This document shows, piece by piece, positions 7,384 to 15,880 of a stretch of 64,000 nt of DNA (positions are counted from its first letter, which is position 1; each line of letters starts with the position of its first letter). Origin of the DNA: a virus. Both the position numbers and the translations under genes were made by a program. The notes beneath the pieces are model-generated. The model did not search any database. It was not told where the DNA came from and saw only the letters and a program-made list of their open reading frames with translations. The stretch lies in IMG/VR virus record IMGVR_UViG_3300008267_000040, positions 1 through 64,000 of that record; one strand, 5' to 3'.

Positions 7384-9768
7384 TTAAACAGTTCCGACTA
7401 CTTCGGAGAAGCTTACGCCAGTGCGGGTGGCAACAAATGTCAGACCAATATAATTAATTGATCTTGCAGGCTTTATGAAGATATCTGCCTTGAATTGATT
7501 TGAATCAATTACATCTGGAGTATTGTTTGATTCATCACAAACAACAATAAATTCAGAAACTCCTCTCTTTGCTTTTACATCACGTAAATAAGGTTCGACA
7601 ATGTTTATAAAGTTTGTCCTTGTGATGAGGTCATTGAATTCAAATAGTTGCGATCTTGCTGCTCTTTCAACTGCTTTTTCTAGGGTTAGGAATAAACGAC
7701 GAACGTTAATTCTATCAAATGCTGATGGATAACCGAGAGCAGTTTTATCACCAAACAAGATAATACCAGCACCAGGAGAAGCAATAACTGGATTAACTCT
7801 CTTGGAATATAGAAGATCTCTTTGTGTTTGTGATGGATTATAAGCAAGTTTGATTGCGTTGTTAAGTGCTCCTCTCACAGATCCTGCTGGGGAGAACCAT
7901 GCATACTGCTCACTAGAAGTTCTTGCCATTAAACCAGCAATATCTGCATTTGTTGGTAGATATAAGAACTTATTATTGAATCTATCTAATGTATATTTAA
8001 ATCCAGTATCAAAAACAGCGTATGAACTAGATGCCAGAGGTTCAAAGAATTCAATAATTTTATTCGTTTGTGTAGTTGAATTTGGTTGATTAACTACATC
8101 ATCTTTATGGGGAGAAATACATGCAATACAATCTTTTCTTTCCTCGGCAATTGCAATCAAAGCACTTGCTTTTGCTTGAGATTCATAAATTGTTGCCCCA
8201 CCAGAAGGACCTTGAATTAGGAAATCCAAAGTATATTCTGCAGGATTTTCAAACTTTTTGTATGCAGAAACAATATTTGCAAGAGTTGCTGCCATTCCAC
8301 CAGAGTTGGAATAATCAGAACCTGCAGTTAGTGTGTATGATTTATTTCCCTGAACACTAAATTTAATTGATTGTGCAGCAGAACCCCAAGAACCAGTTTC
8401 TAGAGTATATGCTCTAGCATTGCCTGAACTTGGAATTAGACCTGAAGCAATATTTGCTCTTGCTGCACCAACATATAAGTTCTCAGAATTTTTTGAAATA
8501 TAATCTTTATAGTAAATTGCTTGAGATGGACTTATCTTTGCGTCAGATGCTTTTGATAAGAAGGTATATTTTTCAATTACATTTGAAGCACTTCCAGTAA
8601 TTTTTCCAGAATCATCAACAACAACTATATGGACCTGATCATTCTTTGAACTTCTTTCTAGTGCATATTGTGATGAACTTGGTTTTGGTGCAATATTTTT
8701 CCAGTAAATGGTTGCATTTGATAGACCAAGTGTTTGTTGGTCATACCAATCCTTTGTTCCCAAATCAGTAGTAAATGTAGAGGTTGTGACACCTGCAGTA
8801 GTTACTACATTGATAGCTTCTACTGTACCAAAAGAATATGCATTAGTAGATTCTCCTGGATTTTTATAGTCAATTGGTTCAGATACACCAGATGAATTTA
8901 CTCTATCTGTAATTTTTACACTAATCTGCTCTCTTCCAACTTCAGTAATAATACCTCTAATAAATCCATCAAAGTTATTTACAACTCCACCAGAAGCATA
9001 TTGGGCAGAAAGTTTTTGTGTTACTGCAAGTCCAACTTGTACTGTTGTTGGTGTTACTACAGTAGATACTTCATTGAATGTAAAAGATGCACCAGTTTCT
9101 ACTGTAGAGTTAGTAGAATCTGCACTTAAAATTAAAGTACTTGAACCAATTGAAATAATATTTGTTCCAGTTGCAAAAAATCCACTAACAATTCTATTTC
9201 CAACAGTAAGAGACGAAGTGTTAATACCAGTAACTAAATTCGTTGTAATTCCAAGATTACCAGTTTTAGTTCCAATATTTGTTGTTACTGTGGTTGTTAG
9301 TGATGTTGTTCCGATTCCAGAGATGATTTGATCTGCTAAAGCATCAATAGAACATACCTTTAATTGGTTTGCCCATGTACCTGGTGTTTTTGCTGCAAAT
9401 TCCCAGGTAGAATCATTTAGATGGTTACTCTGATAATCATCATCTGATTCTATTTTTAGGGTTGATAGTGCATCTGAGTTTGCATTATACAGAGTTGGTC
9501 CATCTGCTCTAACGACTCTCAGTACTCCACCATAAGATAAAAATGAAGATGCGGATAACCAGTACTCGTTCTGGGAATCTTTTTCTAGTGGTTTTCCAAA
9601 ACTTCTTAGTAAGTCTGCTTCAGTTTCTACTAAAACAGGAACTCCAATAGGTCCTTTCTCGAATGGACCTGCAAAAGCACCAACTTGATCAGTTACTGCA
9701 TCAATTCTACCAATAGTTAAGTCAACTTCTCTTATTTTTACCCCAGGTGATACTAAATTTAACGCCAT
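7384..9768 (-). CDS. gp18: Contractile tail sheath protein gp18
   Basis: A 794-aa sheath protein (T4 gp18 is 659 aa). It begins MALNLVSPGVKIREVDLT, the usual start of T4-like sheath subunits, with AFAGPFEKGPIGVPVLV following. The C-terminal core is clear: SPAGSVRGALNNAIKLAYNP, VNPVIASPGAGIILFGDKTA, DRINVRRLFLTLEKA, then a basic/acidic domain and the terminal FVATRTGVSFSEVVGTV. The middle third (about residues 140-340) is Thr/Ser/Ile-rich and variable, which accounts for the extra length. The sheath contracts to drive the tube through the host envelope. An exact TATAAATA promoter lies about 39 bases upstream of the ATG. Confidence 0.96.
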   Translation of the reverse strand: MALNLVSPGVKIREVDLTIGRIDAVTDQVGAFAGPFEKGPIGVPVLVETEADLLRSFGKPLEKDSQNEYWLSASSFLSYGGVLRVVRADGPTLYNANSDALSTLKIESDDDYQSNHLNDSTWEFAAKTPGTWANQLKVCSIDALADQIISGIGTTSLTTTVTTNIGTKTGNLGITTNLVTGINTSSLTVGNRIVSGFFATGTNIISIGSSTLILSADSTNSTVETGASFTFNEVSTVVTPTTVQVGLAVTQKLSAQYASGGVVNNFDGFIRGIITEVGREQISVKITDRVNSSGVSEPIDYKNPGESTNAYSFGTVEAINVVTTAGVTTSTFTTDLGTKDWYDQQTLGLSNATIYWKNIAPKPSSSQYALERSSKNDQVHIVVVDDSGKITGSASNVIEKYTFLSKASDAKISPSQAIYYKDYISKNSENLYVGAARANIASGLIPSSGNARAYTLETGSWGSAAQSIKFSVQGNKSYTLTAGSDYSNSGGMAATLANIVSAYKKFENPAEYTLDFLIQGPSGGATIYESQAKASALIAIAEERKDCIACISPHKDDVVNQPNSTTQTNKIIEFFEPLASSSYAVFDTGFKYTLDRFNNKFLYLPTNADIAGLMARTSSEQYAWFSPAGSVRGALNNAIKLAYNPSQTQRDLLYSKRVNPVIASPGAGIILFGDKTALGYPSAFDRINVRRLFLTLEKAVERAARSQLFEFNDLITRTNFINIVEPYLRDVKAKRGVSEFIVVCDESNNTPDVIDSNQFKADIFIKPARSINYIGLTFVATRTGVSFSEVVGTV

Positions 9769-9806
9769 TTGTTTCCCCTCTTGAAGAAGTTCATTTAGTC
9801 TAAAAG

Positions 9807-9814
9807 TATTTATA
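9807..9814 (-). promoter_or_regulatory. T4-type late promoter upstream of gp18
   Basis: Exact TATAAATA on the minus strand, 39 bases before the gp18 ATG at 9768, in the 85-base gap after the zinc-ribbon gene. Confidence 0.75.
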
Positions 9815-9853
9815 ATTTAGACCCTTTATAATGGGGAAATCAATAGTGAACAA

Positions 9854-10087
9854 TTACCAGTCTGGATACTCCCATTTACTTACTTTTTTGTGATTAGTTT
9901 TTCTGCTTTCCTTTATCCTGTTTATCGTACATAATTTACATTCATATGAATAAGCAGAATGGATATTTCCCCTCCCCTTTCTAGTCAAGTAAAATCCATC
10001 TACCAAGTCTTTTATTTCCCCACACACTCTACATTTTCTTTCGGTGAGAAATACACAGTCTAATTCAAACTGTTCTTCTAAATCCAT
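9854..10087 (-). CDS. Small zinc-ribbon-like protein of unknown function
   Basis: A 77-aa protein starting at an ATG that shares one base with the gp17 stop (TAATG), so it is probably translationally coupled to gp17. An alternative GTG start 15 bases upstream is possible but less likely. Two Cys pairs, CRVC (residues 19-22) and CKLC (about 51-54), are about 30 residues apart, with GEIKDLVDGFYLTRKGRG between them. This spacing suits a zinc ribbon like those preceding many phage HNH endonucleases, but no HNH catalytic motif follows. The C-terminus is basic. It may bind DNA or act near the packaging motor; that is inference from position. The following 85 bases to gp18 carry only the gp18 promoter. 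Confidence 0.7.
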   Translation of the reverse strand: MDLEEQFELDCVFLTERKCRVCGEIKDLVDGFYLTRKGRGNIHSAYSYECKLCTINRIKESRKTNHKKVSKWEYPDW

Positions 10088-11739
10088 TATCTGTAATCCC
10101 ACATATAGGACCTATCACCATATTCATCTGTATACCATCTATCACCATTATTATCCACAAAGGTTGTTTCCATTTCCGATAATCCATCAGATATAAAACC
10201 AAAAGGTGACATATCCTGCTCTATCTGATTTTTTTGTTCATCGTAAATTCTTTTGCGGATATCATTATCCGTCATTTCCTTAAAGTATGGTTGAACAATC
10301 AACCAGGATAATATGACCAAACACATTGCTAAGTCATCATTACAACCATCCTCTGCTTCAAATGATTGACTCTTTTGAATAAAAGTAGTTAACTCACTGA
10401 TTACATCATAGTCTTTGATAATTAATTTATCATCTTCTATAATTGTTTTTAAGTTTGAGCATCCAACCTTTTTAACATTTTTAGACATCTTTACACCAAG
10501 TTGAGATTTCTTCCCAGAGAAACCTTGCCCCACTAATTGACCTGCACGACCTCTCATCGCACACATCAAAAGATTGCTATACTCCAAATCGAAGTGGAGC
10601 ATATTTGATACTTGCTCACCAATATCATTCACCTCCACAAGAATATATGAGTAATTATATGCTCTCCCAACTTTGTCAATAATTGATGGAAATAGGATTG
10701 GTTTTATATCATTATCTCTATATTTTGCCACTAATGTATATGGGAAAGTTGTTATGTCAACAACAACAAATGCAGAATAATCTTTACCAGTTCCTCTAGC
10801 AACGTCAACTGTCATCATATAATTATGGTCTTTTATTGGTTCCTCATAAACATCAAGACCTTTATTTGATGTCAGTGGGTCTTCATATACCATTGAACGA
10901 AGTTTTGATGGTGCAATCAATGTATCAACCGAACCCAGGAACTCGCATTCAAATTCCTGTGTAAACTGACGTTCAGAAGTATTGCGTATCGTTTCTTCTT
11001 TCCATGCAGCATCTCTGCCAGGAACTGCACTCCAGTGAACTTCCAATGGTCTATACCCATTTCTACCCCTCTCGGCATCGTGCCAGAGTTTGTAGAACAT
11101 GTTCATCCCATTTGGAGTTGAGATGATAATAACCTTAGTTGTCTTACCAGAAGAAATTGTAGGATATACAGAACTAAAGAACTGTTCTGCAATATGATTT
11201 GGAATGAACGCAAATTCGTCCAAGAAGATGATATTAAATGAGTTTCCTCGGACAGCAGATGATGAGGTAGATGCTGCTACAATCTTACTACCATTCTCAA
11301 GTTCTAATGAACCTTTGTTCCAAGAACCAACACCCTGCTGTAACCACTTGGGTAGGTTCTCATAAGAAAGTTGCAATCTTTGAAGAAGTTCTCTAGCAGT
11401 TTCTGCTTTGTTTGCAAGGATTGCAATTCTTATGTTATCATTAAACAAAGCATAGTGAAGCAAATATGAAACTACGGTAGTAGATTTCCCTGTCTGTCTA
11501 GGTAATTTCGCAATATTAAATCTATTATTATGGAAGTTTGAAATTAACTCTTTTTGAAAATCATACATTTCAAAGGGAATCAAACCTTCATCAAGTGAAA
11601 CAATCTTGACATAGTTCATTGCAAAGTAAACTGGGTCGTCTTTGCACCTTAAGTATTCTTGAATTTGATCTGTTGTAAATTCAATTTGGACATTCTCTGC
11701 CTTAAGGTTTGGATTGCCCTTATAATGTTTTTCAGTCAT
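10087..11739 (-). CDS. gp17: Terminase large subunit gp17 (packaging ATPase/nuclease)
   Basis: A 550-aa terminase (T4 gp17 is 610). The ATPase domain shows a Walker A-type motif RQTGKST at residues 81-87, the Q-motif-like MYDFQKELI before it, Walker B IIFLDEF with Asp174-Glu175, and the coupling motif STPNG. The RNase H-like nuclease domain shows VDVARGTGKDYSAF (Asp312), LVEVNDIGEQ (Glu369) and CNDDLAMCLV (Asp468/469), the three acidic positions of the T4 enzyme. The motor docks on gp20, translocates DNA and cuts the concatemer. Its ATG overlaps the stop of the 59-aa gene upstream (ATGA). All key residues are present. Confidence 0.97.
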   Translation of the reverse strand: MTEKHYKGNPNLKAENVQIEFTTDQIQEYLRCKDDPVYFAMNYVKIVSLDEGLIPFEMYDFQKELISNFHNNRFNIAKLPRQTGKSTTVVSYLLHYALFNDNIRIAILANKAETARELLQRLQLSYENLPKWLQQGVGSWNKGSLELENGSKIVAASTSSSAVRGNSFNIIFLDEFAFIPNHIAEQFFSSVYPTISSGKTTKVIIISTPNGMNMFYKLWHDAERGRNGYRPLEVHWSAVPGRDAAWKEETIRNTSERQFTQEFECEFLGSVDTLIAPSKLRSMVYEDPLTSNKGLDVYEEPIKDHNYMMTVDVARGTGKDYSAFVVVDITTFPYTLVAKYRDNDIKPILFPSIIDKVGRAYNYSYILVEVNDIGEQVSNMLHFDLEYSNLLMCAMRGRAGQLVGQGFSGKKSQLGVKMSKNVKKVGCSNLKTIIEDDKLIIKDYDVISELTTFIQKSQSFEAEDGCNDDLAMCLVILSWLIVQPYFKEMTDNDIRKRIYDEQKNQIEQDMSPFGFISDGLSEMETTFVDNNGDRWYTDEYGDRSYMWDYR

Positions 11740-11915
11740 AAACTATTAAAATTTAAACTTGCTAGTGTTTCTTGATACTTTAAATGGAGTTTTACATATG
11801 ATTTTGCAATATTTTTAAGTTGCTCTACATCATTGCATGAATCAATTTCCCTTGAAATCCTTTCGTATTCAAAGTTTTTATTTAGGTTTTCTAGGGTTAT
11901 TTTGGACGGATCCAT
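11736..11915 (-). CDS. 59-aa protein upstream of gp17
   Basis: A short gene too small for most ORF cut-offs. It starts at an ATG at 11915 inside the 3' end of the 349-aa gene (38-base overlap) and stops in a TGA that overlaps the gp17 start (ATGA). The product begins MDPSKITLENLNKNFEYERI, continues with helical, charged sequence including DVEQLKNIAKSYVKLHLKY, and ends LASLNFNSL. It looks like a two-helix or coiled-coil peptide with no motif. Tight coupling to gp17 suggests an accessory of packaging or a translational coupler. I recall similar small proteins in this location in other marine T4-like phages, without an assigned function. Confidence 0.75.
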   Translation of the reverse strand: MDPSKITLENLNKNFEYERISREIDSCNDVEQLKNIAKSYVKLHLKYQETLASLNFNSL

Positions 11916-12927
11916 TCTGTTCTCCCGTGAATAATAATGGTTTTGTGGGGTCTTTTGGGGTTGGTTTCCAAGATAGAACTATTGCTCCTGGATATATTTT
12001 ATTAATTTCAAATGAAACTTGCTCTTTTGATGGTCTTGTAAATTGTGGGAAGAATATTTGAACCCCCAAAGTCTTGCCCCTCCAGTTTAACATTATACCA
12101 TAAGTTGTGCCACGAGATTGTATAAAAGAATAATTTTCTTCTACTGAAGAACCTCTTAGTGGAGATGGTTTAATGATATCAGTAAATATGTACTCAACTG
12201 GTTTAAATTCATCTCTCCAGTTTGAGTAATCATAACTTTCTTTTTTGGTTTTATTTCCCCAATTTGCTGCTCCAACTTTACGACATTTAACTAATGCCCC
12301 AGATGCATAAGCACTGGGCCATACAGAGTAACGAGATTTTACCTTACTGTAGCAGGCATCCTTTTTCTCAATAATAGTCTCTTCCGTTGCAACATTAGTT
12401 GGTTTTGCTGCACCTGTCTTTTCTGGTTGATTTGGGTCTTTTCTATTTTTTCTTCTAAATGCTTTATCCTCTTCGTCATCTGATAAGTTTGCTGCCATCT
12501 TAGAACTTCCACATTTTGGAGTAGAGGTTTGTCCTGGTTGACGGGCACAAGGAGCACCTGCATATTTACCTCCAAGTTGTCTCCAACCTGGAACTTTTCT
12601 TCCTGTTTTGGGGTCAGTTGCACTTGATTTTCTAAACCAATCCCCAAGGGTTTCATCTCCAGATGCTGTCTCTTCTTTTATCTTCTCTGCTTTTTTTAAT
12701 CTAGAATAATAATCTGGTAATTCTTCAAGATGCTGCAATGCAATCATTCTTGCCATCTTCTTACTTCCAGTATGTTCACTCTCTACTTTAATTCCCATCT
12801 CCAACTGAGAATTTAAAGCATCCATTGTGATTTTGTGCTTTTTCACAATTTCTTCTGGGGACATATATTTTTTGATAGGTCCCTTTGGGTCAGTTGCTTC
12901 TGAAATAAATTGAGAAAAAGGTTTCAT
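11878..12927 (-). CDS. Capsid-targeted multidomain protein, probable internal head protein
   Basis: A 349-aa protein starting MKPFSQFISEAT, very like the T4 internal-protein capsid-targeting peptide, with Ile-Ser-Glu at residues 8-10 as predicted gp21 cut site. Modules in order: residues 22-85, a helical unit with GIKVESEHTGSKKMA and HLEELPDYYSRL (pattern of DUF5661); residues 96-145, GWRQLGGKYAGAPCARQPGQ then PKCGSSKM, a short basic Cys-containing unit; residues 190-228, ACYSKVKSRYSVWPSAYASG followed by ALVKCRKVGAANWGNK, another small basic unit (DUF5872-like, name uncertain); residues 278-322, NWRGK...SKEQ...YPGAIV, shared with the 104-aa protein at 4521-4835. The basic middle could bind nucleic acid. 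It sits between gp16 and gp17. Function unknown; packaging into the head is inference from the N-terminus. Confidence 0.75.
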   Translation of the reverse strand: MKPFSQFISEATDPKGPIKKYMSPEEIVKKHKITMDALNSQLEMGIKVESEHTGSKKMARMIALQHLEELPDYYSRLKKAEKIKEETASGDETLGDWFRKSSATDPKTGRKVPGWRQLGGKYAGAPCARQPGQTSTPKCGSSKMAANLSDDEEDKAFRRKNRKDPNQPEKTGAAKPTNVATEETIIEKKDACYSKVKSRYSVWPSAYASGALVKCRKVGAANWGNKTKKESYDYSNWRDEFKPVEYIFTDIIKPSPLRGSSVEENYSFIQSRGTTYGIMLNWRGKTLGVQIFFPQFTRPSKEQVSFEINKIYPGAIVLSWKPTPKDPTKPLLFTGEQNGSVQNNPRKPK

Positions 12928-12947
12928 TTGAAAAATAAGTTCTCTAG

Positions 12948-13388
12948 TTATTTAGAATCTTCTACCTGTGCGAGATTTTGCTTAAGAAGTTTTTGTAGTT
13001 CTGCAGTAGAACCAACAAATAGAGTATTGTTATTGGTAACACTTCTTGGTGCTGAAGGATCTTCTTCTTTTAATTTTTTCATTTTCTGCTGAAGGTCCAA
13101 TAACTTATCTGTTGTGTCCGCAACATTTTTAATTAACTGTCCAGCGACTTCAAATGCTCTTGGTGAGTCGGATTGCTGTGCTATTTCTAATATACCATCA
13201 ATTGCTTCTTGTCCTTTTTCAATTAAACTATAAAGTTGTCCTCTAGTATAATCATAATCGTAGTCACTCTCATCGTCTCCTTTCTTTGGTGATTTTACTA
13301 TTTTTGGAGACTCAGAAACTATTTCTTTGGATATTGATGATACTTCTATATCTAAAGACTCATTTATTGCATCAAAATCATTTTTCAT
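12948..13388 (-). CDS. gp16: Terminase small subunit gp16
   Basis: A 146-aa protein with a disordered acidic N-terminus containing DESDYDYDYTRGQLYSLIEK, a helical core (EAIDGILEIAQQSDSPRAFE, then AGQLIKNVADTTDKLLDLQQ and KMKKLKEE) and a C-terminal VTNNNTLFVGSTAELQKLL. This is the pattern of small terminase subunits in marine T4-like phages: two central helices that assemble the ring and a C-terminal peptide that contacts gp17. T4 gp16 (164 aa) is of similar size. It recognises DNA ends and stimulates gp17. Its ATG overlaps the stop of gp15 by four bases (ATGA). Confidence 0.85.
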   Translation of the reverse strand: MKNDFDAINESLDIEVSSISKEIVSESPKIVKSPKKGDDESDYDYDYTRGQLYSLIEKGQEAIDGILEIAQQSDSPRAFEVAGQLIKNVADTTDKLLDLQQKMKKLKEEDPSAPRSVTNNNTLFVGSTAELQKLLKQNLAQVEDSK

Positions 13389-14431
13389 ACATCAGCACCT
13401 TTTCTTGAACTATAAATTCTTCCATCTCCAAAATCAAAACGATTCTCATCAAATCCAAATTCATCTCCGTAAGTTATCAATTCTTTATCTGCTGAATTTA
13501 TTACATTGACCGCATCACCTTCTTCGTGAATTCCAGGCAAACTATTATCCCTTCCTCTAGAAACATCAATTGTGTTTCCTGTAATTTTGCTAATAAACAT
13601 TTCCTCGGCATTTATCATAATATAAGTATCAACAATTAGTGAAGATGAATCTGATACAAGAATTTGAGTGTCGTCCCTATCTACATTCCTAGTCAATACT
13701 GTTGTTGCATCATTATTATAATCTTTGATTGGTCTTGGTTCTGCAGTATATCTTAATTGTCTTGTTGCATTGGCTCTATCTGTATTTGAATAATAATCAA
13801 CCTGCACTTTTTTAATTATTGGAGATTTTGTATCGGAAATGGCACCAAAAATAGCAGTCTTTGCTGTAAAATTTAAAGTATATACTAGACTTCTTCTTGT
13901 TGAGTAATCACCCTCATAATCATCTGACATTGCTATACTTTCTAAAATTATTGGAATATCTCTTTTCTCACCAATAGAATTTACCAAATCTACAGTAACA
14001 TTAAGTTGTGGCTGAAAGTATGGGAGTATTTGCTCAATAATTTGAAGCATGTCATCTTGATACTTAGTTATAATACTAAGTTGTATTCCTATATTATAAG
14101 GTGCTGGCATATACACCTGAACTGGTCCAGTTCCAGATTTATTTGCTTGAAATGTTTGTATTGTTGATACTTTTCTTGATGGGTCATACTGAATGCCAGT
14201 CATTTCAAATGACATTCTCGGTAAAGTTATAGCAACCCTGTTTCTAGGATCTGGTTTTTCATCAAGTCTTGATAGAAATTTTTGAATTGGTCCATACGCA
14301 ATAGGAACTTTGATAAGGCTAATATCATTATCTGCCCCATCTTGATGTCTAATCTGGATATTATTAAATAATGTTCCGAAAGAAATAATTGTTCTTTTTA
14401 TTATCTCGTGATATGCGTATTTTCCAAACAT
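13385..14431 (-). CDS. gp15: Proximal tail sheath stabilisation/tail completion protein gp15
   Basis: A 348-aa protein (T4 gp15 is 272). The start FGKYAYHEIIKRTIISFGTL followed by FNNIQIRH matches the family, as do DISLIKVPIAYGPIQKFLSR, LPRMSFEMTGIQYD, and YMPAPYNIGIQLSIITKYQD. In T4 it caps the tail tube and sheath terminus and joins the tail to the neck. The C-terminal extension (about residues 245-348) contains a beta-type unit with TYIMINAEEMFISKITGN, a pattern that recurs in other large virion proteins here (a -x-NELI-Y- type motif), then a Gly/Asp-rich end. It overlaps gp16 by 4 bases and follows gp14 by 24 bases. Confidence 0.9.
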   Translation of the reverse strand: MFGKYAYHEIIKRTIISFGTLFNNIQIRHQDGADNDISLIKVPIAYGPIQKFLSRLDEKPDPRNRVAITLPRMSFEMTGIQYDPSRKVSTIQTFQANKSGTGPVQVYMPAPYNIGIQLSIITKYQDDMLQIIEQILPYFQPQLNVTVDLVNSIGEKRDIPIILESIAMSDDYEGDYSTRRSLVYTLNFTAKTAIFGAISDTKSPIIKKVQVDYYSNTDRANATRQLRYTAEPRPIKDYNNDATTVLTRNVDRDDTQILVSDSSSLIVDTYIMINAEEMFISKITGNTIDVSRGRDNSLPGIHEEGDAVNVINSADKELITYGDEFGFDENRFDFGDGRIYSSRKGADV

Positions 14432-14455
14432 TTCATTAGTACTAATATAATATAT

Positions 14456-15880
14456 TTAGAATTCCCCAAAGGGATTTTTCTCAGAGAAATCAATGATGGT
14501 ATCTGCCTTTTCTTCAATAGTGTGGTTTTCGGCAAAGGCATCATAGATATTGTCAGTTATTATTGATAATACTTTATAACTTGCTCCTGCACCAACAACG
14601 GTTTCACCTAATGCAAAATTTCCACTTACAATAGAAACTTTAAGAATTCTTGTATCATAATTCCAACTCTTGACATATGCACTAGTTCCAGTTGAAACAC
14701 CTCTAATGACTTCATTAAACTCATAATCTCCTGTTGAAATCCCGACTGGAGAATCTATTTGTAATGTTGGGGGATTTGCCTGAGATAAGTGATAATTTGA
14801 ACCAGCATTTGTAAATCTCACTGCAGTAACTATTCCTGCTGATGTTAATACTACTTCTGCTGTTGCAGAATTTATACCAGATAATGGGAACGGTGAATTT
14901 GGATCAACAGGACCAGAGAATCTAACTTTAGGAACAGTAGAATACCCAACACCACCAGAATTTATTATGATAGGAGCAAGAACACCATCAGATATGATTG
15001 CTGTTGCAATTCCACCACTTCCAGCAGAACTATTGCTCTTTATTGTTATTGTTGGTGGGATTGTATAACCAATTCCAGGATTTGTAATAAGAATTTTACT
15101 TATAGAACCTCTATCCAAAATAGATATTCCTTCTGCCCTTATTCCAAATCCACCAGGTTTCGAGAAAGTAATAGTAGGTGGTGACTTATATCCATAACCA
15201 CCATCAAAAATATCAATTCTTGCAACTGATTTTCCAGAGATTCCAGGGTAACGTGCTGTAGCAAGACCAACGGAAAGTGAGGCAGAAGAAGCAGCAGCAC
15301 CAACCATTTGTAAAGTGGCAATATATCCAAAATCTTTCACATTCTTATCAACATCATCTAATCCAGTATCAATAATTTCATCTTCATATTCAAAGAGCTC
15401 ACAACGCAGCTCATAAACATAGAGATTGTTCAATTGATAAAAAGGTGTTTTTGATTCTACATATTTTATTTCAAATAGTGCATTATCTAGTGGCAAATAA
15501 ATCAAATCTCCTTCTTGTGGTCGTTTTGCGGTCTTTATAATTTCTTTGCTGAATAAACTCAGTTTTGGTGTAATAAAATCTTCATATCTCTCTTTGGATA
15601 TAATAAAAGTTATTTGGTCCGTACTTCTTACCCCAAACTTACTTAAAATGTCTGCGTTACCACCAAATCCATCAAAAGTTGATATATATGCTTCTAATCT
15701 AAAACTGTCATCAAATTTTGATACAATTACCTCTTTAATTATTTTTTTCTCATTAATAATCTTTCTGGGCATGTAAACAACATCTTGCCCATAAATTGAC
15801 AATTGTTCATTGATTAAATCCTGAACTAATCTTTGTTCACTTGGTGAACCTTGTAAAAAATAGGAATTTAGTGGAGTCAT
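14456..15880 (-). CDS. gp14: Neck protein gp14 with inserted GxGY repeats
   Basis: The 474-aa protein begins MTPLNSYFLQGSPSEQRLVQ with DLINEQLSIYGQDVVYMPRK, the conserved N-terminus of gp14, and ends with IIDFSEKNPFGEF, the usual gp14 C-terminus. T4 gp14 is 256 aa; the excess is a block at about residues 215-420 of repeated beta units with the signature G-x-GY (GGYGYKSPPTITFSKPGG, NPGIGYTIPPTI, SGGVGYSTVPKVRFSG). The same unit recurs in the gp7-position protein, gp8 and the 2516-aa protein. With gp13 it forms the neck that closes the filled head. Its ATG shares one base with the stop of gp13 (TAATG). Confidence 0.9.
   Translation of the reverse strand: MTPLNSYFLQGSPSEQRLVQDLINEQLSIYGQDVVYMPRKIINEKKIIKEVIVSKFDDSFRLEAYISTFDGFGGNADILSKFGVRSTDQITFIISKERYEDFITPKLSLFSKEIIKTAKRPQEGDLIYLPLDNALFEIKYVESKTPFYQLNNLYVYELRCELFEYEDEIIDTGLDDVDKNVKDFGYIATLQMVGAAASSASLSVGLATARYPGISGKSVARIDIFDGGYGYKSPPTITFSKPGGFGIRAEGISILDRGSISKILITNPGIGYTIPPTITIKSNSSAGSGGIATAIISDGVLAPIIINSGGVGYSTVPKVRFSGPVDPNSPFPLSGINSATAEVVLTSAGIVTAVRFTNAGSNYHLSQANPPTLQIDSPVGISTGDYEFNEVIRGVSTGTSAYVKSWNYDTRILKVSIVSGNFALGETVVGAGASYKVLSIITDNIYDAFAENHTIEEKADTIIDFSEKNPFGEF

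Noticed and set aside
12339-12656. 105-aa minus-strand ORF inside the 349-aa gene
   Set aside because: It is an off-frame shadow: the 349-aa frame contains conserved modules over the same bases.
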